Positions 35,439 to 44,792 of a stretch of DNA of 64,000 nucleotides are shown piece by piece. The stretch's first letter is position 1. Every line of letters begins with the position of its first letter. The notes beneath the pieces were generated by a model that worked only from the letters and a program-made list of their open reading frames with translations, did no database searches and was not told where the DNA came from. The translations under genes and the position numbers were made by a program. This DNA is from Rhizobium aethiopicum (GTDB lineage: Bacteria > Pseudomonadota > Alphaproteobacteria > Rhizobiales > Rhizobiaceae). The stretch covers positions 788,294-852,293 of the forward strand of contig NZ_FMAJ01000001.1 in NCBI RefSeq assembly GCF_900094625.1, given 5' to 3'.

Positions 35439-36347
35439 ATGCGCTACATCGCGGCTGGGTTGTTGTTTCTATGCGCATTCCCTTTATCTGCAGCAGAGAT
35501 CACGCGACAACCGCTGGAGAATGATACCGACCTGATCTCCATCACGGGCGTCTTGAACGACGGTGACGAAATCGCCTTCAGAAATCTGGCCGCGGCCTCC
35601 CGCAAGGCCCTTGTCTTCCTGAACAGCGAGGGTGGGGATCTGAAAGCCGGGATCGAGATCGGGCGCGACATCCGCCTTCGAGGCTTTGCGACTGCCACCC
35701 CGCCGGGGACCTTGTGCGCGTCGGCTTGCGCCCTCACCTGGCTTGCGGGGTCGCCCCGGTTTCTTCAGCCCGACTCCAATATCGGCTTCCATGCAGCCTT
35801 TCGTGTAGTGGACGGCAAAGCAAGCGAGAGCGGCGTCGCCAATGCACTGGTCGGAGCTTATCTCAACCAGCTAGGATTACCCGAGACTGCCATCGCCTAC
35901 GTGACGTCGGCACCCCCTGAAGGCATCGCGTGGCTGACGGCCGCCAAAGCGCAGGCCGTGGGCATCACCTACCGCGCGATTGACGAGGACGGACCTGATC
36001 CGGCGTCGGAGGGGCGCAAGACGTATCCGCACGATCCCATGGGCACCGTGACGGCCTTCTACTCCGCGCTCGCCGCAGCCGATGGTGAAACCGCCTCGGC
36101 CCTAGTAATTCCGGAAAAACGCGGCAAGGGCCCTTTCAACGAGGCGTCGATCCAGGCCTTCTACGGCGCGATGTCGCAGCCGCTCAAGCTCACCGGCACG
36201 GCGCTGCGCGGCGATGACAACGTCCGGGTTTCCTACGAATACGTTACCAATGACGGCCGTCGCTGCAAGGGTCGCGCTGATGTCCAGACCACCTATGTGT
36301 TTGGCAAGACCCTGGTCTCGAGGATCAAGGTGCTTGATGGCTGCTAG
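35439..36347 (+). CDS. Secreted ClpP/crotonase-fold protein, paralogue A
   Basis: A 302-residue exported protein with signal peptide MRYIAAGLLFLCAFPLSAAE. The next about 150 residues resemble the periplasmic ClpP-like group: FLNSEGGDLKAGIEIGRDIR, LCASACALTWLAGS with candidate nucleophile S96, and IGFHAAF with H118. The C-terminal about 90 residues (DPMGTVTAFYSALAAADG onward) look like an NTF2-like domain. I use the ATG at 35439 behind GGGGGAA; a TTG at 35427 is the alternative. It is convergent with a paralogue at 36444. Protease activity is unproven. Confidence 0.8.
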   Translation: MRYIAAGLLFLCAFPLSAAEITRQPLENDTDLISITGVLNDGDEIAFRNLAAASRKALVFLNSEGGDLKAGIEIGRDIRLRGFATATPPGTLCASACALTWLAGSPRFLQPDSNIGFHAAFRVVDGKASESGVANALVGAYLNQLGLPETAIAYVTSAPPEGIAWLTAAKAQAVGITYRAIDEDGPDPASEGRKTYPHDPMGTVTAFYSALAAADGETASALVIPEKRGKGPFNEASIQAFYGAMSQPLKLTGTALRGDDNVRVSYEYVTNDGRRCKGRADVQTTYVFGKTLVSRIKVLDGC

Positions 36348-36443
36348 CCAGATGCCCTCGCTCTAAAGCAGTCAACGACCGCCCGCTCTTTCCCTCGGGC
36401 GGACTGCGGCACCTGCAGTCATTGCCTGCGGGACCGGCGCTGC

Positions 36444-37754
36444 TTACTCGTCATATCTCCGGGAGTTGGCATCACATTTGTGCCATTTCATGTCCATGCC
36501 GGCTTCGTCCTTATGGCCATAACACCAGTCGAGGCGATCGAGCAACGGACCGAGCTGATCGCGCCTTTTGCACGCCCGTAGCGTCGCGGCGCCCTCGCGG
36601 TCGAGGCTACCGCGGCAGATGTCGTCCAGCCCTATCCACTGATCAATCAACCGATCCGGCGCCTTGGCCCCCTTGTCCGTGGCGAGCACCTTTCCGGTCT
36701 CGGACTCGATCTGCAGAGAGGCCGTGTTCCATACGTAAGAGAATTCCGCCATCCCGGCGGACGTCTTACCCGTTCCCTTGTTTCGGGTAAACCACTCGAC
36801 AATTCCCGACATTTCGCATTTTCCGGCACAGCTGGCAGTCACGGAGCCCGGCTTGACGCTGTAGATGCGCTCCGGCCAGCGTTGGGCGAAGACTGCCTTT
36901 TCCTTCAGGACGGCGTCTTTGTCGACCGAGCTTCCGAAGAAGGAGACCTCGTCGGCATAGACGCCATTCATAAAGGCCCACGCCGAGGCGCTGTCATTCG
37001 ACCATTCGTCATTGTATCGGTTTGCGAAATCAACCGCCTCCGTGGTCAGGTCTCCGGGTTCCGGAACACCCGCCTCCTCGGGAGCGCCTGGGTCCAGTGG
37101 CGTGGCGGCGGGTGTTGCGCTTACTTCAGGCGCGGCGTCCGACGGTGGCGACGCGTTGTTCTGTGGCGAGGGTATGTTCTCGGGCGTGTTGATATTCCAG
37201 TCACGCATTTCCGCAGCGGTGAGATACCGTATGTCGGAACTGTCGATCGACAGGCTGAGCTGCAGCAGATTGGGGCTTACTCCCATGTCGGTGAGATAGC
37301 CGATGATCTCGCCGGTCAATAGTTGAACGGTCGAGACGGCCAATTTGTTGTCCATGGGGATATCGTCGGATAGGGAAACCCGATGCACGCCGATCGAGCC
37401 CGTCTCTGCAAACCTTTCGACGCCACCGACGAAGGCGAAGGCGCAAGCCGATGCACATTCCATGGCTCTGATCTGGAGCGTTCTTGCATTCAGCGCGCGG
37501 ATGGCGCGGCCGAAGCTGATCGCGGTGACCACGTTTCCGCCGGGCGAGTCAAAGCTGATGTAGTCCGCTTGGTACTGCCTGTATTCGTCGACAAGCTTCG
37601 TCGGATCGTCGGAGAATTCAAACACGCCCTTTATCACCAGGCCACGCTCTCCCGGCGCGCCGTCCAGACGCTGGTAGGAAATGGCCGCATGCCCCTGCCC
37701 AGCCAGGGCGATGAACGCCGGCAGCATCGATATCAACGAGACGAGTTTCCGCAT
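36444..37754 (-). CDS. Secreted ClpP/crotonase-fold protein, paralogue B
   Basis: A 436-residue exported protein (signal peptide ending AGQGHA). The ClpP-like core has ISFDSPGGNVVTAISFGRAI, ECASACAFAFVGG with S102 and GSIGVHRVSL with H124. A Pro/Ala/Ser-rich linker (about residues 195-245) leads to an NTF2-like domain and a Cys-containing tail (SCAGKCEMSG, ICRGSLDR, KWHKC). The frame is open to 38276, but the ATG at 37754 starts the signal peptide and codons upstream look non-coding. It is convergent with paralogue A, 96 bp apart. Confidence 0.8.
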   Translation of the reverse strand: MRKLVSLISMLPAFIALAGQGHAAISYQRLDGAPGERGLVIKGVFEFSDDPTKLVDEYRQYQADYISFDSPGGNVVTAISFGRAIRALNARTLQIRAMECASACAFAFVGGVERFAETGSIGVHRVSLSDDIPMDNKLAVSTVQLLTGEIIGYLTDMGVSPNLLQLSLSIDSSDIRYLTAAEMRDWNINTPENIPSPQNNASPPSDAAPEVSATPAATPLDPGAPEEAGVPEPGDLTTEAVDFANRYNDEWSNDSASAWAFMNGVYADEVSFFGSSVDKDAVLKEKAVFAQRWPERIYSVKPGSVTASCAGKCEMSGIVEWFTRNKGTGKTSAGMAEFSYVWNTASLQIESETGKVLATDKGAKAPDRLIDQWIGLDDICRGSLDREGAATLRACKRRDQLGPLLDRLDWCYGHKDEAGMDMKWHKCDANSRRYDE

Positions 37755-38111
37755 TCTTCCCCAGCCCTCGAGCACCCGTACTTCTCCTGTCGTCATTCGC
37801 AGCAAATCTTGCGCAGGTCTGTATCGCCGGATGATGGAAATCACCTGCTCCACCCCAGCCTCATCCGCGACCGACCAATGCCAATTACGGTCCGAAGAAC
37901 AATAGCTTCGCAGAGAATGTTGACAGCTGCCCCAGCAGCTCCGATCAATGCACAAGAGCGATCTTCTGACAAGCGTCACAATCAGAAGTGATGAGACAAG
38001 TAAATGCCGGGCCTCGCCGAAAAGGGATCGCAGCGCACAAGGCATCATAGACGCCTGCAATCGATATCGGCTATGTCGCCTGCATCGACACATTGACCAG
38101 CGAGGCCGTTC
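37755..38111. other. 357-bp divergent intergenic region
   Basis: Upstream region for the ClpP-like gene at 37754 and the MEKHLA gene at 38112. Open frames continue through it, but with atypical composition (many Cys, Arg and Ser codons) and no recognisable product. I saw no clear promoter or repeat. Confidence 0.4.
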
Positions 38112-38582
38112 GTGACTTCTACCTATGACAATCACGCCCTCGACCTGCGGAATGATCCCGATTTCTTCTCCCTTCTTACCGGCAGCTACCAGCGCATCGT
38201 CGGCCGCCACCTTGTCGAGGCTGAGCAAGGGCCGGACTGGCTTTACCGCCATGCGCCTTTCGTGGTCCTTGCGCACAACACCCTGCCCGACCCGCGCTTC
38301 ATCTACGCAAACCGGACTGCGCAGAACTGCTTTGAATATAGCTGGGACGAATTCATCATGCTGCCGTCGCGGCTTTCGGCCGAGCAGCCTGATCGCGCCG
38401 AACGCCAGCGGCTGCTGGACGCGGTCACGCGCGATGGTTTCGTCGATAATGGCCGCGGCGTCAGGGTGGCGAAATCGGGGCGCCGTTTCTGGGTCGAAAA
38501 TTTCACTGTCTGGCAGCTCGTCGATGGCGCCGGAATGCGGTTGGGCCAGGCTGCGATATTTTCATCGTGGCGGGACGCGTAG
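38112..38582 (+). CDS. MEKHLA domain protein
   Basis: A 156-residue protein starting at GTG 38112. It matches the stand-alone MEKHLA (PAS-related) domain: LLTGSYQRIVGRHLVEAEQG, WLYRHAPFVVLAHNTLPDPR, FIYANRTAQNCFEYSWDEF and RFWVENFTVWQLVDGAG. In plants this domain occurs in HD-ZIP III proteins, where it is proposed to sense redox or light; bacterial stand-alone versions are uncharacterised. Its stop lies 2 bp from the convergent maiA stop. Confidence 0.85.
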   Translation: MTSTYDNHALDLRNDPDFFSLLTGSYQRIVGRHLVEAEQGPDWLYRHAPFVVLAHNTLPDPRFIYANRTAQNCFEYSWDEFIMLPSRLSAEQPDRAERQRLLDAVTRDGFVDNGRGVRVAKSGRRFWVENFTVWQLVDGAGMRLGQAAIFSSWRDA

Positions 38583-38584
38583 TT

Positions 38585-39217
38585 CTACGGTTTCACGCGG
38601 TCCGGATGCGCTGCCTGGAAGGCGGGGAGTTCGGCGCATCTGGCGTCGATATCGCTGATGCGTCTGAAAGCACTGATATCAACGCCCCAGCGGCGGGCAT
38701 TGTAGACCTGCGGAACAAGGCAGAGATCGGCCATCGACGGCCTGCCGCCAAAGCTGAACGCGCCATCGGATTCGCCGAGCATGGTCTCCAGCTTGCGAAG
38801 TCCATCGCCGATGAAATGCTTCATCCATTCCTCGCGAGCCTCGGCCATGTCGGTGAGCGTCAGAAGATGCGAGACGACATGCAGGTTGCAGATCGGGTGG
38901 ATGTCCATGGCAACCGCATATGCGAGGGCGCGCACTCTGTGGCGATCGAAGCTATCCGACGGCAGCAATCCGTATTCCGGCCGAGACTCGGCCAGATATT
39001 CGATGATGGCCAGCGACTGTGTTAGCGTTTTCCCATCGATCACCAGTGTCGGCACGAGCCCCTGCGGGTTGAGCGCGAGATAGTCCGGCATCCTGTGCGC
39101 ACCGTCGAGCAAGTTGATCGGCACGGTCTGGTAGTCGAGGCCCAGAAGATTGAGCGCGATCCGCACGCGATAACTCGCCGACGACCGCCAGTAGTCGTAG
39201 AGAATGATCTCGTTCAT
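38585..39217 (-). CDS. maiA: Maleylacetoacetate isomerase
   Basis: A 210-residue zeta-class glutathione S-transferase. The N-terminal thioredoxin-like domain has the signature YDYWRSSASYRVRIALNLLG and PQGLVPTLVIDG. The C-terminal helical domain has PSMADLCLVPQVYNA. It isomerises maleylacetoacetate to fumarylacetoacetate in tyrosine breakdown. Its ATG overlaps the fahA stop by 4 bp, so it is the last gene of the hppD-hmgA-fahA-maiA operon. Confidence 0.94.
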   Translation of the reverse strand: MNEIILYDYWRSSASYRVRIALNLLGLDYQTVPINLLDGAHRMPDYLALNPQGLVPTLVIDGKTLTQSLAIIEYLAESRPEYGLLPSDSFDRHRVRALAYAVAMDIHPICNLHVVSHLLTLTDMAEAREEWMKHFIGDGLRKLETMLGESDGAFSFGGRPSMADLCLVPQVYNARRWGVDISAFRRISDIDARCAELPAFQAAHPDRVKP

Positions 39218-40239
39218 TCCCGGTCAGCTCCCTCGTATTTTCCGACCGTCTGCTCGATTGCCCCGAAGATCGAATGGCCGGCATGATCCTTCATTTCGAT
39301 GCGGACCTGGTCGCCGAACCTCATGAAGGGGGTCTTCGGCGATCCGCTCTCGATGGACTCGATCATTCTCAATTCGGCAATGCAGGAATAGCCGTCTCCT
39401 GCCTCGCCCACCGGCTTGCCGGGGCCGCCGTCGAGCTTATTGGAGACCGTGCCGGAGCCGATGATCGTCCCGGCCACGAGGTGGCGGGTCTTGGCGGCAT
39501 GGGCAATCAGCTGGCCGAAATCGAAGGTCATGTCGATGCCGGCATTTGCCTTTCCGAATGGTCTGCCGTTCAGGCTCACGAGCAGCGGCAGGTGCAGCTT
39601 GCTGCCGTCCCACGCCTCTTCGAGCTCGTCCGGCGTCACCGCAATCGGCGAAAATGCGGAGGCCGGCTTGGATTGGAAGAAACCGAAGCCTTTCGCCAGC
39701 TCGTCCGGGATCAGACCGCGCAGCGACACGTCGTTGACGAGCATCACCAGACGAATGGCGGCGCGGGCTGCTTCCGGGCTCACCCCCATGGCGACGTCAC
39801 CGGTGATGACGGCGACTTCGCCCTCCATGTCGATCCCATAGGCCTCGTCTGCTGCCAGGATCGGGTCTCGCGGCGCGAGAAAACTGTCCGAGCCGCCTTG
39901 ATACATCAGCGGATCGGTCCAGAAGCTCGCCGGCATCTCGGCGCCGCGCGCCTTGCGCACCAGTTCCACATGGTTGACGTAGGCCGAGCCGTCGGCCCAT
40001 TGATAGGCGCGCGGCAAAGGCGATGCGGCGTCGTGTTCGTGAAAGCGGATGGTCGGCTGAGCCCCCGTCTCGATGCCTTCGGCGACCAGCCGAAGTCTCG
40101 GAGCCACATGCTCCCAGTCGTCGAGCGCCGCCTGCAGGGTGCGGGCGATATGGCCAACTTCGGAACAGCGGGTCAGATCGCGGGACACGACGACGAGGCG
40201 GCCGTCCCTGGTGGAGTCCTTCAAGGTTGCAAGTTTCAT
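39214..40239 (-). CDS. fahA: Fumarylacetoacetate hydrolase family protein
   Basis: A 341-residue FAH-fold hydrolase that should cleave fumarylacetoacetate to fumarate and acetoacetate. Metal-site elements are visible in YGIDMEGEVAVITGDVAMGV, with the catalytic-core segments NDVSLRGLIPDEL and GTIIGSGTVSNK. It starts at MKLATLKDSTRDGRLVVVSR (ATG 40239); the extra frame to 40362 overlaps hmgA. It is shorter than mammalian FAH, as usual for this bacterial type. Its operon position supports the assignment. Confidence 0.9.
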   Translation of the reverse strand: MKLATLKDSTRDGRLVVVSRDLTRCSEVGHIARTLQAALDDWEHVAPRLRLVAEGIETGAQPTIRFHEHDAASPLPRAYQWADGSAYVNHVELVRKARGAEMPASFWTDPLMYQGGSDSFLAPRDPILAADEAYGIDMEGEVAVITGDVAMGVSPEAARAAIRLVMLVNDVSLRGLIPDELAKGFGFFQSKPASAFSPIAVTPDELEEAWDGSKLHLPLLVSLNGRPFGKANAGIDMTFDFGQLIAHAAKTRHLVAGTIIGSGTVSNKLDGGPGKPVGEAGDGYSCIAELRMIESIESGSPKTPFMRFGDQVRIEMKDHAGHSIFGAIEQTVGKYEGADRE

Positions 40240-40270
40240 GTCGCAGTTCCAGTGCCGGAGGGGCGGATCT

Positions 40271-41632
40271 TCATTTGATGCCGGGGGTTCCGTCGAACTT
40301 GCGTTCCAGCCCGTCCCAGCATTCGAGATAATCCTCCTGCAGCGTTTCGAGCTCGGCTGCATATTTCGTCAGCTGCTGCGGGTAGCGGGTCTCGAACATG
40401 AAGGCCATGGTGTGATCGAGCTTCACCGGCTTGAGTTCGGTATTTGATGCCTTTTCGAAGGCGAGCGCATCCGGCCCGTGGGGAAGCATCATGTTGTGCA
40501 GGCTGATCCCGCCCGGCACGAAGCCCTCCTCCTTGGCGTCATACTGGCCATGGATCAGGCCCATGAACTCGCTCATGATGTTGCGGTGGTACCAGGGCGG
40601 ACGGAAGGTGTGCTCGGCGACCAGCCAACGCGGCGGAAAGATCACGAAATCGACATTCGCTGTGCCGGCATCTTCGGTGGGTGCCGTCAGCACCGAAAAG
40701 ATCGACGGATCAGGGTGATCGAAGCTGATCGCGCCCACCGGCGAAAACGTCCGCAGGTCATATTTATAGGGCGCGTAGTTGCCGTGCCAGGCGACGACAT
40801 CCAGGGGCGAGTGGCCGATCTCGGTGACATAGAATTTGCCGCACCATTTCACATGGACGCGGCAGGGTGTTTCCTTGTCCTCAAAGGCGGCGACAGGCGT
40901 CTTGAAGTCGCGCGGGTTTGCCAGGCAATTGGCGCCGATCGGCCCACGGTCCGGCAGCGTGAATTTCGCGCCGTAATTCTCGCAGATATAGCCACGCCAG
41001 ACCGTCTGCTCGCCGACTCTCGTGACCTTGAACATCATGCCGCGGGGGATGAGGCATATCTCCAAGGGTTCGGCGTCCATGATGCCCATTTCGGTGAACA
41101 CTCTGATGGCACCGAGCTGCGGCACGATCAGCAGTTCGCCGTCGGCGTTGAAGAAATAATCATCGACCATGTCTTCGTTGAAAACATAGGCATGCGCCGA
41201 CATGCCGACCTGAGTCACGGCATCGCCTGCCGTGGTCATCGTCCGCACTCCTTCCAGAAAGGTCAGCTTCTCCTCAGGCGCGGGAATGGGATCCCAGCGA
41301 AGCTGGCCGAGAGGCAGCGAATGTTCGTCCAGGCAAGGCGCGGTTTTCCAGAGCGGATAGGAGACGTTCGAGAAGCGGCGGGTGTGACGCACGCTAGGGC
41401 GAATGCGATATAGCCAGGATCTTTCATTCGTGCCGCGCGGCGCGGTGAAGGGCGAGCCGGAAAGCTGTTCGGCATAAAGACCGTAATTGCATTTCTGCGG
41501 GCTGTTCTGGCCCTGCGGCAAGGCGCCGGGCAGCGACTCCGTCTCGAAATCGTTGCCGAAGCCCGGCATATATTTCAGTGTGCTTGCCGTCGTCGCTTCC
41601 GCGTCGGCAGCCTGGATCGATGTCTGGTCCAT
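40271..41632 (-). CDS. hmgA: Homogentisate 1,2-dioxygenase
   Basis: A 453-residue non-haem iron dioxygenase opening the homogentisate ring to maleylacetoacetate. Typical segments are [40 protein letters not shown] and [19 protein letters not shown], the last holding iron-ligand His/Glu residues. AGGAG lies 6 bp before the ATG at 41632; a TTG at 41638 is possible but poorer. It is the second gene of the tyrosine catabolic operon, with 31-39 bp gaps on either side. Confidence 0.95.
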   Translation of the reverse strand: MDQTSIQAADAEATTASTLKYMPGFGNDFETESLPGALPQGQNSPQKCNYGLYAEQLSGSPFTAPRGTNERSWLYRIRPSVRHTRRFSNVSYPLWKTAPCLDEHSLPLGQLRWDPIPAPEEKLTFLEGVRTMTTAGDAVTQVGMSAHAYVFNEDMVDDYFFNADGELLIVPQLGAIRVFTEMGIMDAEPLEICLIPRGMMFKVTRVGEQTVWRGYICENYGAKFTLPDRGPIGANCLANPRDFKTPVAAFEDKETPCRVHVKWCGKFYVTEIGHSPLDVVAWHGNYAPYKYDLRTFSPVGAISFDHPDPSIFSVLTAPTEDAGTANVDFVIFPPRWLVAEHTFRPPWYHRNIMSEFMGLIHGQYDAKEEGFVPGGISLHNMMLPHGPDALAFEKASNTELKPVKLDHTMAFMFETRYPQQLTKYAAELETLQEDYLECWDGLERKFDGTPGIK

Positions 41633-41671
41633 GCTCAACTCCTCCCCGAAAACTCTACTTTGCCGTAGAGT

Positions 41672-42781
41672 TTACTCCGCTGCCGTGCCGATGACACCAC
41701 GCTTGATCTGATCGGCCTCGATCGACTCGAAGAGCGCGCGGAAATTGCCTTCGCCGAAACCCTCGTCGCCCTTGCGCTGGATGAATTCGAAGAAAATCGG
41801 GCCGATCACCGTTTTGGAGAAGATCTGCAGCAGGATTTTCGTCATGCCGCCGTTCACCACACCTTCGCCGTCGATCAGGATGCCGTGTTTCTTCATGCGC
41901 TCGATCGGCTCGCTATGGCCGTTCACACGTTCGTAGGACATATCGTAATAGGTCTCGGGCGGACCCGGCATGAAGCGCAAGCCGTTATCGGCAAGCCGGT
42001 CGGTCGCGTCGTAGATATCTTCGGTTCCAACGGCGATGTGCTGGATGCCCTCGCCCCGGTACTTCTTCAGATATTCCTCGATCTGGCTGGTATCGTCCTT
42101 CGATTCATTCAGCGGAATGCGGATCTTGCCGCAGGGCGAGGTGATGGCGCGACTGACCAGGCCGGTGATGCGGCCGTCAATATCGAAGAAGTGGATCTGC
42201 TTGAAATTGAACAGGTTGCGGTAGAAATCCCACCACTTGTCCATGTTGCCGCGGAAGACATTGTGGGTGAGATGGTCGAGATAATAAAAGCCGATCCCCG
42301 CAGGATGCGGGTTGGGCTCGCCAAGCCAATCGAACTCGCCATCGTAAACCGATCCCTTTGCTCCATAGGTCTCGATGAAGTAGAGCAGCGAGCCGCCGAT
42401 GCCGACGATTGCGGGGACATCGAGCATCTTGTCGTCGCCCTCATAGGGAACGGCGCCTTTGGAGACGGCGTGGTCGAAGGCGTGTTTGGCGTCGACAACG
42501 CGCCAAGCCATCGACGAAGCGCAGGGGCCGTGGGCCGCGACAAAACGCGCGGCATGGCTGCCCGGCTCGGCATTCACGACATAGTTGATATCGCCCTGGC
42601 GCCAGACGGTGATGTCTTTCGTCTTGTGCCTGGCGACAGCAACATAGCCCATGCGTGTGAAGAGTTCGCTGAGCTTATCGGGCTCCGGATGAGCAAATTC
42701 GACGAATTCAAAGCCATCGGTGCCAGCCGGATTATCGGCGGTTATTTCCGACGGAGGTGCATCATGCGGGAAAGGACCCAT
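41672..42781 (-). CDS. hppD: 4-hydroxyphenylpyruvate dioxygenase
   Basis: A 369-residue Fe(II) dioxygenase converting 4-hydroxyphenylpyruvate to homogentisate. Two vicinal-oxygen-chelate domains are present. Iron ligands lie in YYLDHLTHNV, GIQHIAVGTEDIY and the C-terminal FFEFIQRKGDEGFGEGNF. CTGGAGG precedes the ATG at 42781 by 9 bp; the frame to 42808 is an unlikely extension. It heads the leftward operon. Two Lrp-like palindromes lie between it and the divergent Lrp/AsnC gene. Confidence 0.95.
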   Translation of the reverse strand: MGPFPHDAPPSEITADNPAGTDGFEFVEFAHPEPDKLSELFTRMGYVAVARHKTKDITVWRQGDINYVVNAEPGSHAARFVAAHGPCASSMAWRVVDAKHAFDHAVSKGAVPYEGDDKMLDVPAIVGIGGSLLYFIETYGAKGSVYDGEFDWLGEPNPHPAGIGFYYLDHLTHNVFRGNMDKWWDFYRNLFNFKQIHFFDIDGRITGLVSRAITSPCGKIRIPLNESKDDTSQIEEYLKKYRGEGIQHIAVGTEDIYDATDRLADNGLRFMPGPPETYYDMSYERVNGHSEPIERMKKHGILIDGEGVVNGGMTKILLQIFSKTVIGPIFFEFIQRKGDEGFGEGNFRALFESIEADQIKRGVIGTAAE

Positions 42782-42802
42782 TTTCTTTTCCTCCAGAGGA
42801 GA

Positions 42803-42864
42803 TTGCATCTTCTATGCAAACTATGGCCCAAAACACGCGCAAAGTTCTTGCATTCTTCATGCGC
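42803..42864. promoter_or_regulatory. Two Lrp-type operators between hppD and its regulator
   Basis: Site 1 is TTGCAT-CTTCT-ATGCAA (42803-42819), a perfect palindrome with a 5-bp centre. Site 2 is TTGCAT-TCTTC-ATGCGC (42848-42864). The centres are 45 bp apart, about four helical turns. They probably bind the divergently encoded Lrp/AsnC protein at 42913. Confidence 0.7.
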
Positions 42865-42912
42865 AGTGGACAAATTATGCACAGTCCGTGAGTATTTTGG
42901 AGATTTTGCGCA

Positions 42913-43413
42913 ATGGATGAGCCGCTCGACAAATTGGATCTGCGCCTGCTCCTGGAACTTCAAAGGGACGGCAGGCTGACGAACAACGAGTTGGGCGAGC
43001 GGATCGCGCTTTCACCGTCGCAATGCTCCCGCCGGCGCACCAGACTTGAAGCCGAGGGATATATTCGCAGCTACCGCGCCCACCTCGATCGGGAGAAGCT
43101 GGGCCTGGACATGCTGGTGGTCATTTCGGTGACGCTTGCCACCCACAACCGGGACAATGCCCGCCGCTTTTCCCAACTGATCAACGGCCTGCCCGAAGTT
43201 CTCGAAGCCTATGCGCTAACCGGCGAAATGGACTATCACCTCAAGGTGGCGACTCGTGGGCTTGCCGATCTTTCGAAGTTCGTCAACGACGTTCTGCTGC
43301 CGCACGAATCCGTGCAGCATGTGAAAACCTCGATCGTGCTCGACACGCTGAAGACGTTCGAAGGCTATCCGGTGATGATGCCTGGCGGCCGGCATGGCGA
43401 CAGCGCGCGATAA
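42913..43413 (+). CDS. Lrp/AsnC-family regulator of tyrosine catabolism
   Basis: A 166-residue feast/famine regulator. The HTH is LDLRLLLELQRDGRLTNNEL with the recognition helix LSPSQCSRRRTRLE, and the RAM domain follows (YALTGEMDYHLKVATRGLAD). It is divergent from hppD with two matching palindromes between, so it probably controls the hppD operon in response to an aromatic amino acid; the effector is inferred. Its stop is 3 bp from the stop of a second, convergent Lrp-type gene. Confidence 0.9.
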   Translation: MDEPLDKLDLRLLLELQRDGRLTNNELGERIALSPSQCSRRRTRLEAEGYIRSYRAHLDREKLGLDMLVVISVTLATHNRDNARRFSQLINGLPEVLEAYALTGEMDYHLKVATRGLADLSKFVNDVLLPHESVQHVKTSIVLDTLKTFEGYPVMMPGGRHGDSAR

Positions 43414-43416
43414 AGG

Positions 43417-43878
43417 TCAGAGCGGCAACTCGGTCGAAAATTTCAGCTCGCGCAACACGAAGCTCGATACGACGGTTCGCACATGCGGATTGCGCATGAG
43501 ATAGCGGGTCATGAAGGCTTCGTAGCTTTCCACGTCCTTCGCTCGGATCTTCAGCATGTAATCGAAAGCGCCCGACAAGGCATAGCACTCCATGATCTCC
43601 GGCCGCTCCAGCACCACGGAAGCGAAAGAAGCCACCGCCTCCTCATGGTGATCCTCCAGCGTGACATGCGCAATCACGCAGAGCTTTAGATCGAGTTTGC
43701 CGGGGTCGAGCAGCGTCACGCGCTTGCGGATGACGCCGTCAGCCTCGAGTTCCTGGATCTTCCGCCAGGCCGAGCTTTGCGACATGCCGGCTTTTTCGGC
43801 CAAGTCCGCCAGCGACAAAGTGCCGTCAGCCTGGATGAGCTGCAGCAGCTTGCGGCGAAAATTCCCAGATTCTTTCAT
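43417..43878 (-). CDS. Lrp/AsnC-family regulator next to phhA
   Basis: A 153-residue Lrp-type protein with HTH LLQLIQADGTLSLADLAEKA and MSQSSAWRKIQELE, then a RAM domain (YALSGAFDYMLKIRAKDVES). It is divergent from phenylalanine hydroxylase, so it probably regulates phhA. It is not closely similar to the neighbouring Lrp at 42913 in the HTH, so the two are unlikely to be a recent duplication. Confidence 0.9.
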   Translation of the reverse strand: MKESGNFRRKLLQLIQADGTLSLADLAEKAGMSQSSAWRKIQELEADGVIRKRVTLLDPGKLDLKLCVIAHVTLEDHHEEAVASFASVVLERPEIMECYALSGAFDYMLKIRAKDVESYEAFMTRYLMRNPHVRTVVSSFVLRELKFSTELPL

Positions 43879-44000
43879 TTCGGCCAGCGCGCTCGAGAAT
43901 ATTTTCCACCACTATGGCAACAGCCGGCACGAAAGAAAAGAAAATCCGCCCAACACGGAGCATAATGGCAGAAATATCGCCATTCCGGGAGGATCAGCCG

Positions 44001-44792
44001 ATGACCAAAGAAAGCAGCTACACCGCCAAACTGCCCGGCCCGGACGGCCTATATGACTACAGCCCCGAAGAAGATGCGATCTGGGGCGAACTCTACCAGC
44101 GTCAGATGAGGCTCTTGGCCGACGCGGCCTGCCAGGAATATCTCGATGGCGTCAAACTGCTGGGGCTCAAGCCGGAGAAAGTGCCGCAGCTTCGCGACGT
44201 GAACAGACGCCTGAACGAGACCACCGGCTTCGGCGTCGAAGGCGTACCGGCGCTCATTCCGCCTTCGCGTTTTTATGAACTTCTGTCGGAAGGCAAATTT
44301 CCGCTGGCGACCTTCCTGCGCCGCCGCGAGCATATCGATTACATCGAGGAACCGGATCTGTTCCACGAAGTGTTCGGGCATTGCCCGCTGCTTACCAACC
44401 AGAGCTATGCCAATTTCGTCCGGCATTTCGGCGAAACCGCCATGCGTCTCGGCAAGGGCTATTCGTGGCACCTGTTCCGGATTTTCTGGTTCACAGTCGA
44501 ATTCGGCCTGATCAACACGCCGCAAGGGCGCCGCTGCTTCGGCGCCGGCATCGTCTCCTCGCCGAGTGAAGCCAAGGCGGCAACGGAAGGCACGGCGTGC
44601 GAATTCCGGCCGTTCGATTTGTTGAGCGTGCTCCGGACGCCCTACCGCATCGATATTCTTCAGCCGATCTACTATGTCATCGACAGCTTCGCCGATCTCG
44701 AGGCGATCGTGGAGCAGGATATCGGCGGCGCGATCCTCAAGGCGAAATCGCTGGGGGATTTCGCCCCGGCTTTCGAAGCCAAGGCTTCGTGA
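44001..44792 (+). CDS. phhA: Phenylalanine 4-monooxygenase
   Basis: A 263-residue pterin- and iron-dependent hydroxylase converting phenylalanine to tyrosine. The iron ligands are H122 and H127 (FHEVFGHCPLL) and E167 (FWFTVEFGL), as in known bacterial enzymes. GGGAGG lies 8 bp before the ATG at 44001; the ATG at 43965 with a GGAG is an alternative. It feeds the hppD operon once tyrosine is transaminated. No tyrosine aminotransferase or pterin carbinolamine dehydratase gene is present in this window. Confidence 0.94.
   Translation: MTKESSYTAKLPGPDGLYDYSPEEDAIWGELYQRQMRLLADAACQEYLDGVKLLGLKPEKVPQLRDVNRRLNETTGFGVEGVPALIPPSRFYELLSEGKFPLATFLRRREHIDYIEEPDLFHEVFGHCPLLTNQSYANFVRHFGETAMRLGKGYSWHLFRIFWFTVEFGLINTPQGRRCFGAGIVSSPSEAKAATEGTACEFRPFDLLSVLRTPYRIDILQPIYYVIDSFADLEAIVEQDIGGAILKAKSLGDFAPAFEAKAS

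Noticed and set aside
37755..38276. N-terminal extension of the ClpP-like gene (to 610 residues)
   Set aside because: The added part is rich in Cys, Arg and Ser and has no family similarity, while a good signal peptide starts at 37754.
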